Source: CAYJRR01 sp964372275 [NCBI: uncultured bacterium]
Lineage (GTDB): Bacteria; CAYJRR01
Reading direction: 5' to 3'
Assembly (NCBI GenBank): GCA_964372275.1
Contig: CAYJRR010000140.1
Coordinates: 1 to 11,235, forward strand
DNA: 11,235 nucleotides
Part shown: positions 1 to 6,506 of the stretch, piece after piece
How positions within the stretch are numbered: the first letter of the stretch is position 1
Layout of the letters: every line of letters begins with the position of its first letter
Translations under genes and position numbers: made by a program
Notes under the pieces: generated by a model
Told to the model about the DNA's origin: nothing
Databases searched by the model: none
The model's input: the letters and a program-made list of their open reading frames with translations, nothing else

Positions 1-624
1 GCCCGTCGGATTTCCGGCGCCGCCGACGACGAAGGCGGCCACGGCCGCCAGGGCGATCGCCGCGCCGGCAAAGGCGACCAGCTTCAACAACCCCCCCGAG
101 GAGTCCGGCTTGGCGCCGCCGGCCGCCGGGGGGGACTTTCGCGCCACGGCGACCGCCGCCGGCTTCGCCGCCGCCGCCCGGCCGGGGGGCGCTGCAGCGA
201 CGGCCTTGCCCGCCTGGGGGGCGGTGCGGGTCACCGGACCTCCAGACCTCGCCGCCATCGATTGGGTCGGCACCGCCGGACGCCCTCCGGCGGCGGCGGC
301 CGACCGCGCGACCGACGGCGGCGCGGAGCGCGGGTCGAACACCAGCTCCAGCACCGACTGTCCGACCGTCACCCGATCGCCCGACTTGATCGCCTGCGGT
401 CCGGCCGCCGGTTGGTCGTTGACGAAGATTCCGTTCCGGCTCCCGGCGTCGGCGATCGTCACCGCGTTCCCGCGCACCGTCGCTTTGGCGTGCAGCCGCG
501 AGACGTTGACGTCGTTGATCACCAGGCCGCAGTCGGGCGAGCGACCGATCGTCGTCTCGGGGGCGTCGAGCGCGACGTCGGTCCCGAGCCCCGGTCCGGA
601 GATGATACGGAGGCGGAATCCCAT
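1..624 (-). CDS. FHA-domain protein with Ala/Pro linker and transmembrane segment (C-terminus off window)
   Basis: The frame is open to the window edge, so 208 N-terminal residues are visible and the C-terminus is missing. Residues 1-98 form a forkhead-associated domain, a phosphothreonine-peptide reader: the G27-R28 pair, S42-R43-x-H45, S62-x-N64-G65 and V68-N69 are the canonical FHA signature. Residues ~99-176 are a low-complexity Ala/Pro/Lys linker. Residues ~179-200 are hydrophobic and read as one membrane helix, which would leave the FHA domain cytoplasmic and the unseen C-terminus outside (topology inferred). The ATG at 624 is chosen because it directly precedes the FHA first strand and has a G-rich stretch (632-636) 7 nt upstream. 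It lies 22 bp after the secG stop on the same strand, so cotranscription with gap-pgk-tpiA-secG is likely. The phospho-partner (for example a Ser/Thr kinase target) is not in the window. The FHA call is firm; the role is unknown. Confidence 0.88.
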   Translation of the reverse strand, partial: MGFRLRIISGPGLGTDVALDAPETTIGRSPDCGLVINDVNVSRLHAKATVRGNAVTIADAGSRNGIFVNDQPAAGPQAIKSGDRVTVGQSVLELVFDPRSAPPSVARSAAAAGGRPAVPTQSMAARSGGPVTRTAPQAGKAVAAAPPGRAAAAKPAAVAVARKSPPAAGGAKPDSSGGLLKLVAFAGAAIALAAVAAFVVGGAGNPTG

Positions 625-637
625 CGGGATGCCCCCG

Positions 638-646
638 ATCGTAGCA
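638..646 (-). promoter_or_regulatory. Candidate extended -10 element before the FHA gene
   Basis: The minus strand reads TGCTACGAT, matching a TGn extended -10, 13 nt before the FHA ATG and just after the secG stop. No -35 hexamer is visible at the usual spacing. It may be an internal promoter of the operon. Evidence is motif similarity and recurrence in this window only. Confidence 0.25.
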
Positions 647-997
647 CTAGGAACCGGTGCTCGTCGTGACGCCCATCGCCGCGCCCGTCCCGGTGGCGGC
701 CGCGGGCGATTCGACCGGGGCCGGCGTGTCGTCGGGGAGGACGGAGCCCTTCTGGCTCGACGGCGAGGGGCTGCAGGAGAGGAAGACGGTCGTCAGCAGG
801 AACAGCCCGGCCGCCGATCCGGTGACGTAATGGAAGAAGGTGGTCGGTCCGCGCGATCCGAAGACGGTCTGGCTCGACCCTCCGAACGCCGCGCCGATGT
901 CGGCCCCCTTGCCGGACTGGAGAAGGACGACGGCGACCAGGACGAGACAGACCAGGACGTGCAGGGCGATGACGACGCCGTAGAGGAACGCGCTCAT
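647..997 (-). CDS. secG: Preprotein translocase subunit SecG
   Basis: A 116-residue inner-membrane protein of the SecYEG channel, assisting SecA-driven protein export. Residues ~5-26 form the first membrane helix. The SecG signature LLQSGKGADIGAAFGG (25-40) follows, continuing into SQTVFGSRG, and residues ~54-74 form the second helix. The tail after residue 74 is a Ser/Pro/Thr/Ala-rich extension without a predicted fold, as in many SecG proteins. The open frame extends further upstream, but the ATG at 997 is chosen because it starts exactly at the conserved first helix. No clear Shine-Dalgarno precedes it. It lies 61 bp downstream of tpiA on the same strand, and tpiA-secG adjacency is common in bacteria, which supports the call. 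Confidence 0.95.
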   Translation of the reverse strand: MSAFLYGVVIALHVLVCLVLVAVVLLQSGKGADIGAAFGGSSQTVFGSRGPTTFFHYVTGSAAGLFLLTTVFLSCSPSPSSQKGSVLPDDTPAPVESPAAATGTGAAMGVTTSTGS

Positions 998-1007
998 GGA
1001 GCCGCGG

Positions 1008-1016
1008 AATCTACCA
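1008..1016 (-). promoter_or_regulatory. Candidate extended -10 element before secG
   Basis: In the 61-bp tpiA-secG gap the minus strand reads TGGTAGATT, 10 nt before the secG ATG. If used, transcription would start within a few bases of the start codon. A poor -35 (TTGCGC, 1032-1037) sits 18 nt upstream. The gap also holds a perfect 12-bp palindrome (1024-1035, GCGCCGCGGCGC). Tentative. Confidence 0.28.
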
Positions 1017-1058
1017 GCCGCCCGCGCCGCGGCGCAAGGCCTCCACGGGACTCCGGAC

Positions 1059-1817
1059 TCAGCGGACCGCCGAGCAGATCGCCGCGAACGAGGCGACCTC
1101 CAACGACGCCCCGCCGACCAGGGCGCCGTCGACGTCGGGCTGCGCCAGCAGCTCGGCGGCGTTCGCCGGCTTGACGCTCCCCCCGTACTGGATCCGCACC
1201 GCATCGGCGACGGGCCGCCCGGCGCGGGCACGGATCACGTCGCGGATCCGCGCGTGGACCTCCTGCGCCTGCTCTTTCGTCGCGGTCTCTCCGGTGCCGA
1301 TCGCCCAGACCGGCTCGTAGGCGATCACGCAGCGCGCGATCGAATCGGTCGGGACGTTCGAGAACGCCGCCTCCACCTGCCGGTCGACGACGTCGAATGT
1401 CGCGCCCCGCCGCCGCTGCTCCAGCGTCTCCCCGACGCAGACGATCGGGACCAACTCGGCCCTCAACGCCGCAACGACCTTCCGCGATACCGTCTCGTCG
1501 GTCTCGCCGAAGTATTGGCGCCGCTCGGAGTGGCCGACCAGCACGGCGCGCGCCCCCGCCGCGGCGAGCATCGGCGCGGAGAGCTCCCCGGTGAACGCCC
1601 CCTGGTCCTCCCAGTGGAGGTTCTGCCCGGCGACGATCACCCCGGTCCCCTTGAATCGCTCGGCGAGGGGGGCGACCGCCAGCGCCGGCGGGGCGAAGCC
1701 GATCTCCACGCCGGGATGGCGGTCGAGCTGGCTCCGCCATTCGATCGCGAAGGCGACCGCCTCCGGGACGGTCTTGTACATCTTCCAGTTCCCGACGACG
1801 ATCGGACGGCGGCTCAT
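1059..1817 (-). CDS. tpiA: Triosephosphate isomerase
   Basis: Interconverts dihydroxyacetone phosphate and glyceraldehyde-3-phosphate in cytoplasmic glycolysis and gluconeogenesis. At 252 residues it has normal length for the single-domain TIM barrel. All catalytic landmarks are present: N10 and K12 in the NWKM motif, electrophile H96 in GHSERR, catalytic base E168 in the YEPVWAIGTG loop-6 region, and the phosphate-binding G212-G213-S214. The start ATG shares ATGA with the pgk stop (4-bp overlap), indicating translational coupling; a GGAG (1823-1826) lies 5 nt upstream. secG follows after 61 bp. Nothing appears degenerate. Confidence 0.98.
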   Translation of the reverse strand: MSRRPIVVGNWKMYKTVPEAVAFAIEWRSQLDRHPGVEIGFAPPALAVAPLAERFKGTGVIVAGQNLHWEDQGAFTGELSAPMLAAAGARAVLVGHSERRQYFGETDETVSRKVVAALRAELVPIVCVGETLEQRRRGATFDVVDRQVEAAFSNVPTDSIARCVIAYEPVWAIGTGETATKEQAQEVHARIRDVIRARAGRPVADAVRIQYGGSVKPANAAELLAQPDVDGALVGGASLEVASFAAICSAVR

Positions 1818-3013
1818 CCGCGCTCCAGGGCGGAGAGGCCGGGAAGCGGGAGCCCTTCGAGGAACTCGAGGCTCGCGCCGCCGCCGGTCGAGACGTGGGT
1901 GAACGTGGGCCCGAGCCCCAGCCGCGCCACCGCCGCCGCCGAATCGCCTCCGCCGACGACGGTCAGCGCGCCGGAGTAGGCGATCGACTTGGCGAGCTTG
2001 TCGGTGCCGGCGCGGAACGGCTCCATCTCGAACACCCCCATCGGACCGTTCCAGAAGATCGTCTTCGCGCGGAGGATCTCGCGCTCGAACGCTTCGACCG
2101 TCGCCGGTCCGACGTCGAACCCCTTCATGCCGGCGGGGATCGCCGGTCCGGCGACGATCGACGCCGCGGCGTCCTCCTTCATCTCCGCCGCGACGACGTG
2201 GTCGATCGGGAGCAGCACCCGTTTCCCGGCCGCCTCAAGCTTGGCGAGCGCCGCGCGCGCCGTCTCCACCGCCTCCGCTTCGACCTTCGAGGCGCCGACG
2301 TCGATCCCCTTGGCGCGGAGGAAGGTGTAGGCCATCCCGCCGCCGACGAGGAAGACGTCGACCGAACGGAGAAGCCCCTGCACCACGCCGATCTTGTCGG
2401 AGACCTTGGCCCCTCCCAGGACACAGACGAACGGGCGGGGAGGGTCCTTCTTGAGCCGCCCGAGCTGCTCCAGCTCGCGCTTCACCAGGAATCCGGCGGC
2501 GACCGCGCCGCCGCCTTCCGTCACCGGCGCCGCGATCCCGGCGGTCGAGGCGTGGGCGCGGTGCAGCGTCCCGAAGGCGTCGTTGACGTAGACCTCGGCG
2601 AAGGCGGACAGCGCCCGCGCGAACTCCTCGTCGTTCGCCTCCTCCCCCTTGTGGAAGCGCGTGTTCTCCAGAAGGACGACCTCGCCGGGACGCATCTCCC
2701 CGACGATCTTCTTCGGTCCGTCTCCGACGCAGTCGTGGGCGAAGACGACGTCGCGGCCGAGGAGCTCCGCCAGCCGCGACCCGGTCGGTTCCAGGCTGTA
2801 CTTCGCCTCCGGCTTCCCTTTCGGCCGTCCGAGGTGGCTGGCGAGCACCACCTTCGCCCCGCGCTCGAGGAGGTGCTTGATGGTGGGGAGCGTCTCGACG
2901 ATGCGCGTGTCGTCGGAGACCTTTCCGTCGGCCGACAGCGGCACGTTGAAGTCGACGCGGGTGAAGACCCGTTTCGACTCGACCGCGATCTCGTTCACGA
3001 ACCGAATCGCCAT
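1814..3013 (-). CDS. pgk: Phosphoglycerate kinase
   Basis: Transfers phosphate between 1,3-bisphosphoglycerate and ADP, giving 3-phosphoglycerate and ATP. At 399 residues it is typical for bacterial PGK. The N-domain shows R19-V-D21-F-N23-V-P for substrate binding and SHLGRPKG with H60 and R63. The motif DAFGTLHRAHAST is also present. The C-domain shows the nucleotide-site GPMGVFE and the terminal GGGDSAAAV...STGGGASLEFLEG segment. The ATG at 3013 is supported by an AGGGGA Shine-Dalgarno (3019-3024) whose first two bases overlap the gap stop codon, 5 nt from the start. This places it only 9 bp after gap. It overlaps tpiA by 4 bp, making gap-pgk-tpiA one translational unit. Confidence 0.98.
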   Translation of the reverse strand: MAIRFVNEIAVESKRVFTRVDFNVPLSADGKVSDDTRIVETLPTIKHLLERGAKVVLASHLGRPKGKPEAKYSLEPTGSRLAELLGRDVVFAHDCVGDGPKKIVGEMRPGEVVLLENTRFHKGEEANDEEFARALSAFAEVYVNDAFGTLHRAHASTAGIAAPVTEGGGAVAAGFLVKRELEQLGRLKKDPPRPFVCVLGGAKVSDKIGVVQGLLRSVDVFLVGGGMAYTFLRAKGIDVGASKVEAEAVETARAALAKLEAAGKRVLLPIDHVVAAEMKEDAAASIVAGPAIPAGMKGFDVGPATVEAFEREILRAKTIFWNGPMGVFEMEPFRAGTDKLAKSIAYSGALTVVGGGDSAAAVARLGLGPTFTHVSTGGGASLEFLEGLPLPGLSALERG

Positions 3014-3018
3014 GACGG

Positions 3019-3024
3019 TCCCCT
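3019..3024 (-). promoter_or_regulatory. Shine-Dalgarno of pgk, overlapping the gap stop
   Basis: AGGGGA on the minus strand, starting inside the TAG stop codon of gap and ending 5 nt before the pgk ATG. It decides the pgk start and implies that ribosomes ending gap translation can pass directly to pgk. Confidence 0.6.
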
Positions 3025-4054
3025 AGGCCCGCGCGCCGATGTGCTTCGCCACGTCGAGCATCCGGTTGGAGAAGCCCCACTCGTTGTCGTACCAGCCCAT
3101 CACCTTCACGAACTTCCCGCGGCCGCCGGGGCCCTGGACCCGCGTGATCGTGGCGTCGAAGACGCAGGAGTGCGGGTCGTGGTTGAAGTCGCGGCTGACC
3201 AGCTCGAGCTCCTCGTAGCGGAGGATCCCCTTCATCGGGCCGCTGGCGGCCGCCTTGAACGCGGCGTTGATCTCCTCGACCGACGCCTCGACCCCGAGCT
3301 CGGCGGTCAGGTCGACCAACGAGACGTTGGGCGTCGGCACGCGGATCGACAGCCCGTCCAGTTTCCCCTCCAGCTCCGGGAGCACCAGCGACACGGCGCG
3401 CGCCGCGCCGGTGGTGGTCGGGATCATCGAGAGGCCGGCGGCCCGCGCCCGGCGCAGGTCCTTGTGCGCCAGGTCGAGGACCTGCTGGTCGTTGGTGTAG
3501 GAGTGGATCGTCGTCATCAGGCCGCGCGCAAGGCCGAAGCGGTCGAGCAGCACCTTGGCCATCGGCGTCAGGCAGTTGGTGGTGCAGGAGGCGTTGGAGA
3601 CGATGCGGTGGGACGTCGGATCGAACGCGCCGTGGTTCACGCCATAGGCAATGGTCAGGTCGGGCCTCTTCGCCGGCGCCGAGATCAGGACCCGGCGCGC
3701 CCCCGCGACGAGGTGCTTCTCGGCGTCGGCGCGATCGGTGAAACGGCCCGTGCACTCCAGCACCACGTCGACGTCGAGCGCCTTCCACGGAAGCTTGGAA
3801 GGATCCTTCTCGGCGCCGATCGGGATCCGGTGCCCGTCCACGGCGATCGCGCCCTCGAGCGATTCGACCTTCCCGGGGAAGGTCCCGTGCACCGAGTCGT
3901 ACTGCAGCAGGTGCGCGTTGGTGGCCGCGTCGGCAAGGTCGTTGATGCCGACGAACTCGATGCCGGCGACGCGATTCTCGATCGCCGCGCGCAGCACGGA
4001 CCGCCCGATCCGGCCGAATCCGTTGATCGCGAGACGAACGTTCTGGGGTGCCAT
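3023..4054 (-). CDS. gap: Glyceraldehyde-3-phosphate dehydrogenase (phosphorylating, type I)
   Basis: Oxidises glyceraldehyde-3-phosphate to 1,3-bisphosphoglycerate with NAD(P)+. The 343 residues carry the Rossmann motif INGFGRIGR (10-18), the nucleophile C157 in SNASCTTNC, and the base H184 in TTIHSYTNDQ. D39 in GINDL favours NAD. The downstream cofactor-selectivity site reads LDLAHKD rather than the LDLPHKD that I recall from classic NAD-specific enzymes, so some NADP tolerance cannot be excluded. The ATG at 4054 is preferred over an in-frame TTG one codon upstream because the AGGAGG Shine-Dalgarno (4061-4066) is 6 nt from the ATG but only 3 nt from the TTG. It is the first gene of the glycolytic block and is divergent from the GTPase gene. 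Confidence 0.97.
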   Translation of the reverse strand: MAPQNVRLAINGFGRIGRSVLRAAIENRVAGIEFVGINDLADAATNAHLLQYDSVHGTFPGKVESLEGAIAVDGHRIPIGAEKDPSKLPWKALDVDVVLECTGRFTDRADAEKHLVAGARRVLISAPAKRPDLTIAYGVNHGAFDPTSHRIVSNASCTTNCLTPMAKVLLDRFGLARGLMTTIHSYTNDQQVLDLAHKDLRRARAAGLSMIPTTTGAARAVSLVLPELEGKLDGLSIRVPTPNVSLVDLTAELGVEASVEEINAAFKAAASGPMKGILRYEELELVSRDFNHDPHSCVFDATITRVQGPGGRGKFVKVMGWYDNEWGFSNRMLDVAKHIGARA

Positions 4055-4060
4055 CAAAGT

Positions 4061-4066
4061 CCTCCT
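4061..4066 (-). promoter_or_regulatory. Shine-Dalgarno of gap
   Basis: A perfect AGGAGG on the minus strand 6 nt before the ATG at 4054. It is the strongest ribosome-binding site in the window and fixes the gap start one codon downstream of an alternative TTG. Its quality fits a highly expressed glycolytic gene. Confidence 0.75.
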
Positions 4067-4086
4067 CGTTCACCGAAAACGCGGTG

Positions 4087-4095
4087 GGTATAGCA
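4087..4095 (-). promoter_or_regulatory. Candidate extended -10 promoter of the gap operon
   Basis: The minus strand reads TGCTATACC (TGn followed by TATACC), 32 nt upstream of the gap ATG. Predicted transcription start is near 4080, giving a ~25-nt leader that contains the AGGAGG site. The corresponding -35 position (about 4110-4115, ATTCCT) is a poor match to TTGACA and lies inside the left arm of the 4105-4133 palindrome. Confidence 0.45.
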
Positions 4096-4104
4096 TTTCG
4101 AGGG

Positions 4105-4133
4105 CCGGCAGGAATCTGTAAGAATTCCGCCGG
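4105..4133. repeat. Imperfect inverted repeat in the divergent gap / GTPase intergenic region
   Basis: The left arm CCGGC-A-GGAAT (4105-4115) pairs with the right arm ATTCC-GCCGG (4124-4133): ten base pairs with one bulged A (4110), around an 8-nt centre CTGTAAGA. It sits between the two divergent candidate -10 elements and covers both presumed -35 zones. The geometry suits a dimeric regulator's operator; as RNA it would be a hairpin only if a transcript crossed it. No regulator gene is in the window. Confidence 0.5.
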
Positions 4134-4140
4134 GAGAACC

Positions 4141-4149
4141 TGCTACGCT
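4141..4149 (+). promoter_or_regulatory. Candidate extended -10 promoter of the MglA-like GTPase gene
   Basis: TGCTACGCT lies 20 nt before the ATG at 4170. The predicted start near 4156 gives a ~14-nt leader with no recognisable Shine-Dalgarno. The -35 zone (about 4121-4126) is the right arm of the palindrome. Motif-level evidence only. Confidence 0.35.
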
Positions 4150-4169
4150 CCGAAACGCGCACAAATCGC

Positions 4170-6506
4170 ATGGCGATCCTGAACTACGTCAAGCGCGAGA
4201 TCGTCGCCAAGATCGTCTACTACGGCCCGGGCCTCTCCGGAAAGACGACCAACATCCAGAAGATCCACGAGGAGCTGCCCCAGAGCGTCGGCGAGCTCGT
4301 CTCGCTGGCGACCGAGTCCGACCGCACGCTCTTCTTCGACTACGTCCCCGTCGACGTGGGGAAGATCTCGGGCCTGGACGTGCGGTTCCAGCTGTTCACC
4401 GTGCCGGGACAGGTCTTCTACAACCAGACGCGCCGTCGCGTGCTGGAGGACGCCGACGGCATCGTCTTCGTCGCCGACAGCCAGAAGGAGCAGCTCGACG
4501 CGAACCTGGAGAGCCTCGACAACCTCGAGGAGAACCTCGGCTTCTACGAACGCGCGCTCGCGGAAGTCCCGTTCGTCCTGCAGCTCAACAAGCAGGACCT
4601 CCCCAACATCGACACCGTGGAGCGGCTGACCCAACTCCTGGGCCGTCACGACGCGCCGGTGATCCTGGCGTCGTGCGTCGAGGGGTACGGCGTCACGGAG
4701 ACGTTGGCCAAGATCACCACGCGGGTGATCGATCACCTGCGTGAGCAGATGACCAAGAAAGGGGCGGGCTCGATCAAGCGGACCTACTCGAAGGAGGGGG
4801 TCTCGAGTGAGTCGGTGGTGAAGAACCTCCTGGGGAAGATCGCCGACGAAGCCAAAGGGGCGCCCCTCGCGGCGGGGTCGGCCAAGCCGGCGGCGGCGAC
4901 GGCGGTTCCGGCCAAGCCGGCGGCAGCGACGGCGGCTCCGGCCAAGCCGGCGGCGGCGACGGCGGTTCCGGCCATGCCGGCGGCGGCGACGGCGGCTCCG
5001 GCCAAGCCGGCGGCGGCGACGGCGGTTCCGGCCAAGCCGGCGGCAGCGACGGCGGCTCCGGCCAAGCCGTCCGCGGCGTCGGCCGTCCCGGGCAAGCCTC
5101 CCCCTCCGCCCGCTCCGCCGAAGCCCGCCGTCGCGTCGACGACTCCGGCCAAGCCCGCGGTCGCCTCGGCGGCCCCGGCCCGGCCCGCCGCGGCCGCCCC
5201 CGTTCCGGCGAAGGCCGCCGGCCTCTCATCCCCTCCGCCGCCCCCCGCGCCTCCGGCGGCGACGGCGGCGCCCGCGGGTGCTCCGGTTCCGGCGGCGAAG
5301 GCCCCGGCGCGGGTCGGGGTGCCGCCGAAGGTCGGGCCGCCGGCGGCGGTCTCGCCTCCGGCGCCGGCCGCGGCCCCCTCCGCCCCCGCGCCGCTCACGG
5401 TGCCGTCGTTTCCGGGCGCGCCCCGAAGCGGAACGCGGCCGGCCACGCCCGTCAAGGCGCCGGAATCGACCCCCTCCTTGCCGGCCGCCGTCGCCCCGGC
5501 GCCGGTCGGTGTCGACCTGCCGCCCCCCGCCGCGGCGGTGCTGACCCCCGAAGACCTGCTTCGCTCCGTCGATCCGCCGGCGGAGTCCAAACCGGCGCTC
5601 GGCACCCGGCCTGCCGGACTGCCCCGCGCCCCTTCGCGCGCCACGCGAGCCGGGCTACGGCCGGCGGCCCCCGCCGCCCCGCCGTCCACGGCGCCGCCGA
5701 CCGGAGCGTCGCCCGACGGGGGGGGGCCTCCGGCGACGAAGCTCCCGGACGCGAAGCCTGCGTCCGCACCGCCGACACCGCCGGCCGATTCGCCTCGCGC
5801 GCAGGTTCCGGCCCCTCCGTTCGGCGGACCGGCGTCGAAGCCCAAGCCCAAGCCGGCCGCCGCCCCTCCGATTCCCGCTCCGGCGCCTCGCACGCCGCGC
5901 AAGTCGGGGTTGCAGCCGATCGCCGCCGCCGCCGCCGCCCGCGAGCCCGGCGCGGAGCCATCGGTCTCCAAGACGGCCGAGGAACTGCTCCGATCGATGG
6001 AGGGGGAGGAGGTCCCCGAGTCGTTCTCGTCGTTGGGCGGCGGTTCGTTCTGGGAAGACGATCCGGCCGCGAAGGGGGAGGCGGGCGATCCCGACGGCGG
6101 CTCGATCGCCGACGGGTTCGAGGATGCGAAGCTCCTTCCCGAGGGGGCCGGCGCCTCCGCCGGCGAAGGGGACGCGGCGACGCCCGCGAGCGCGTCGCGC
6201 AAGAAGGGGCGATCCGGACCTCCGCCCGCGCCGGACGGGGCGGCCGCTCGCCTCACGGTCGCGTCGGTCGGACGGGCCGGGGTGTCGAACGGCGCGGTCA
6301 CCTTCGACGTCCTCCTCGAGGAGCCGGCCGCCGACGGCGAACCGCGGCGCGTTCCGGTGACGCTCGCGCTCGACCTGAAGCAGCTCGACGGTCTGCTCCC
6401 GCCCACGTCGTCGCGCTCGGGGGCGTGGGGACTGATCCTGGGGCTCGTGAACCTGTTCGCCCTGGCGGCGCTCGCCTATATTGAGTGGGCCGCGCGCGCG
6501 CCATGA
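4170..6506 (+). CDS. MglA-like small GTPase with long Pro/Ala-rich tail and C-terminal membrane anchor
   Basis: A 778-residue protein. Residues 1-~195 are a complete MglA-family Ras-like GTPase domain: P-loop GPGLSGKTT (19-27), switch region with TESDRTLFFDY (48-58), TVPGQ (77-81) in place of the Ras DxxGQ, and base-recognition NKQD (140-143). MglA of Myxococcus is a ~195-residue polarity switch, so the remaining ~580 residues are extra. Residues 238-297 are six 10-residue AKPAAATA[VA]P repeats. Disordered Pro/Ala/Gly sequence continues to ~690, broken by two E-[DE]-LLRS motifs (461-466, 604-609). Residues ~690-750 look more folded and include a strand-like VPVTLALDLKQLDGLL. Residues ~752-772 are hydrophobic, with only six residues after them, a tail-anchor arrangement. 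The ATG at 4170 starts exactly at the family N-terminus; no Shine-Dalgarno is visible. The stop overlaps the next gene (ATGA). No Roadblock/MglB partner is adjacent. GTPase identity is firm; role and location are inferred. Confidence 0.92.
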   Translation: MAILNYVKREIVAKIVYYGPGLSGKTTNIQKIHEELPQSVGELVSLATESDRTLFFDYVPVDVGKISGLDVRFQLFTVPGQVFYNQTRRRVLEDADGIVFVADSQKEQLDANLESLDNLEENLGFYERALAEVPFVLQLNKQDLPNIDTVERLTQLLGRHDAPVILASCVEGYGVTETLAKITTRVIDHLREQMTKKGAGSIKRTYSKEGVSSESVVKNLLGKIADEAKGAPLAAGSAKPAAATAVPAKPAAATAAPAKPAAATAVPAMPAAATAAPAKPAAATAVPAKPAAATAAPAKPSAASAVPGKPPPPPAPPKPAVASTTPAKPAVASAAPARPAAAAPVPAKAAGLSSPPPPPAPPAATAAPAGAPVPAAKAPARVGVPPKVGPPAAVSPPAPAAAPSAPAPLTVPSFPGAPRSGTRPATPVKAPESTPSLPAAVAPAPVGVDLPPPAAAVLTPEDLLRSVDPPAESKPALGTRPAGLPRAPSRATRAGLRPAAPAAPPSTAPPTGASPDGGGPPATKLPDAKPASAPPTPPADSPRAQVPAPPFGGPASKPKPKPAAAPPIPAPAPRTPRKSGLQPIAAAAAAREPGAEPSVSKTAEELLRSMEGEEVPESFSSLGGGSFWEDDPAAKGEAGDPDGGSIADGFEDAKLLPEGAGASAGEGDAATPASASRKKGRSGPPPAPDGAAARLTVASVGRAGVSNGAVTFDVLLEEPAADGEPRRVPVTLALDLKQLDGLLPPTSSRSGAWGLILGLVNLFALAALAYIEWAARAP
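4881..5090 (+). repeat. 30-bp tandem repeat in the GTPase tail, organised as 60-bp dimers
   Basis: Six near-identical 30-bp units occupy 4881-5060, followed by one degenerate unit to 5090. Units alternate between a Val-coding (ggttccg) and an Ala-coding (ggctccg) end, so the true period is 60 bp. 4881-4940 and 5001-5060 are identical. The middle dimer differs at two bases, one of which changes Lys to Met in unit 4 (4971-5000). The frame is preserved; each unit adds ten residues. Confidence 0.93.
5718..5726 (+). other. Nine-G homopolymer within the GTPase tail
   Basis: Three consecutive GGG codons (Gly517-519) form an uninterrupted run of nine G. Gain or loss of one base would shift the frame and remove the C-terminal membrane anchor. 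Runs of this length can arise by chance in very GC-rich DNA, so the feature is recorded without claiming phase variation. Confidence 0.6.

Noticed and set aside
998-1058. tRNA gene after tpiA or near secG
   Set aside because: The 61-bp gap is too short and has no cloverleaf; secG-tRNA adjacency of other genomes is absent here.
110-1174. 354-residue plus-strand open frame
   Set aside because: Antisense to the FHA and secG genes, both of which have clear family motifs on the minus strand.
4055-4057. TTG as the gap start
   Set aside because: Only 3 nt from the AGGAGG site; the next codon is an ATG at ideal spacing.
2235-4073. 612-residue minus-strand frame overlapping pgk and gap in another register
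   Set aside because: Arg/Pro-rich out-of-frame reading of two well-identified enzymes.
1895-4093. 732-residue open frame on the plus strand
   Set aside because: Lies antisense to pgk and gap, which are certain. The Arg/Asp/His/Gly-rich composition is the usual shadow of GC-rich codon bias.
4881-5060. CRISPR-like array
   Set aside because: Units are directly contiguous without spacers, in frame, and encode a Pro/Ala repeat.
4784-6406. 540-residue Gly/Ala/Ser-rich open frame on the minus strand
   Set aside because: Mirror of the Ala/Pro codons of the GTPase tail; it has no signal or motif apart from the mirrored repeat.
6485-6487. GTG as the start of the zinc-ribbon protein
   Set aside because: No ribosome site, and the ATG at 6503 gives the classical ATGA coupling directly before the first CxxC.
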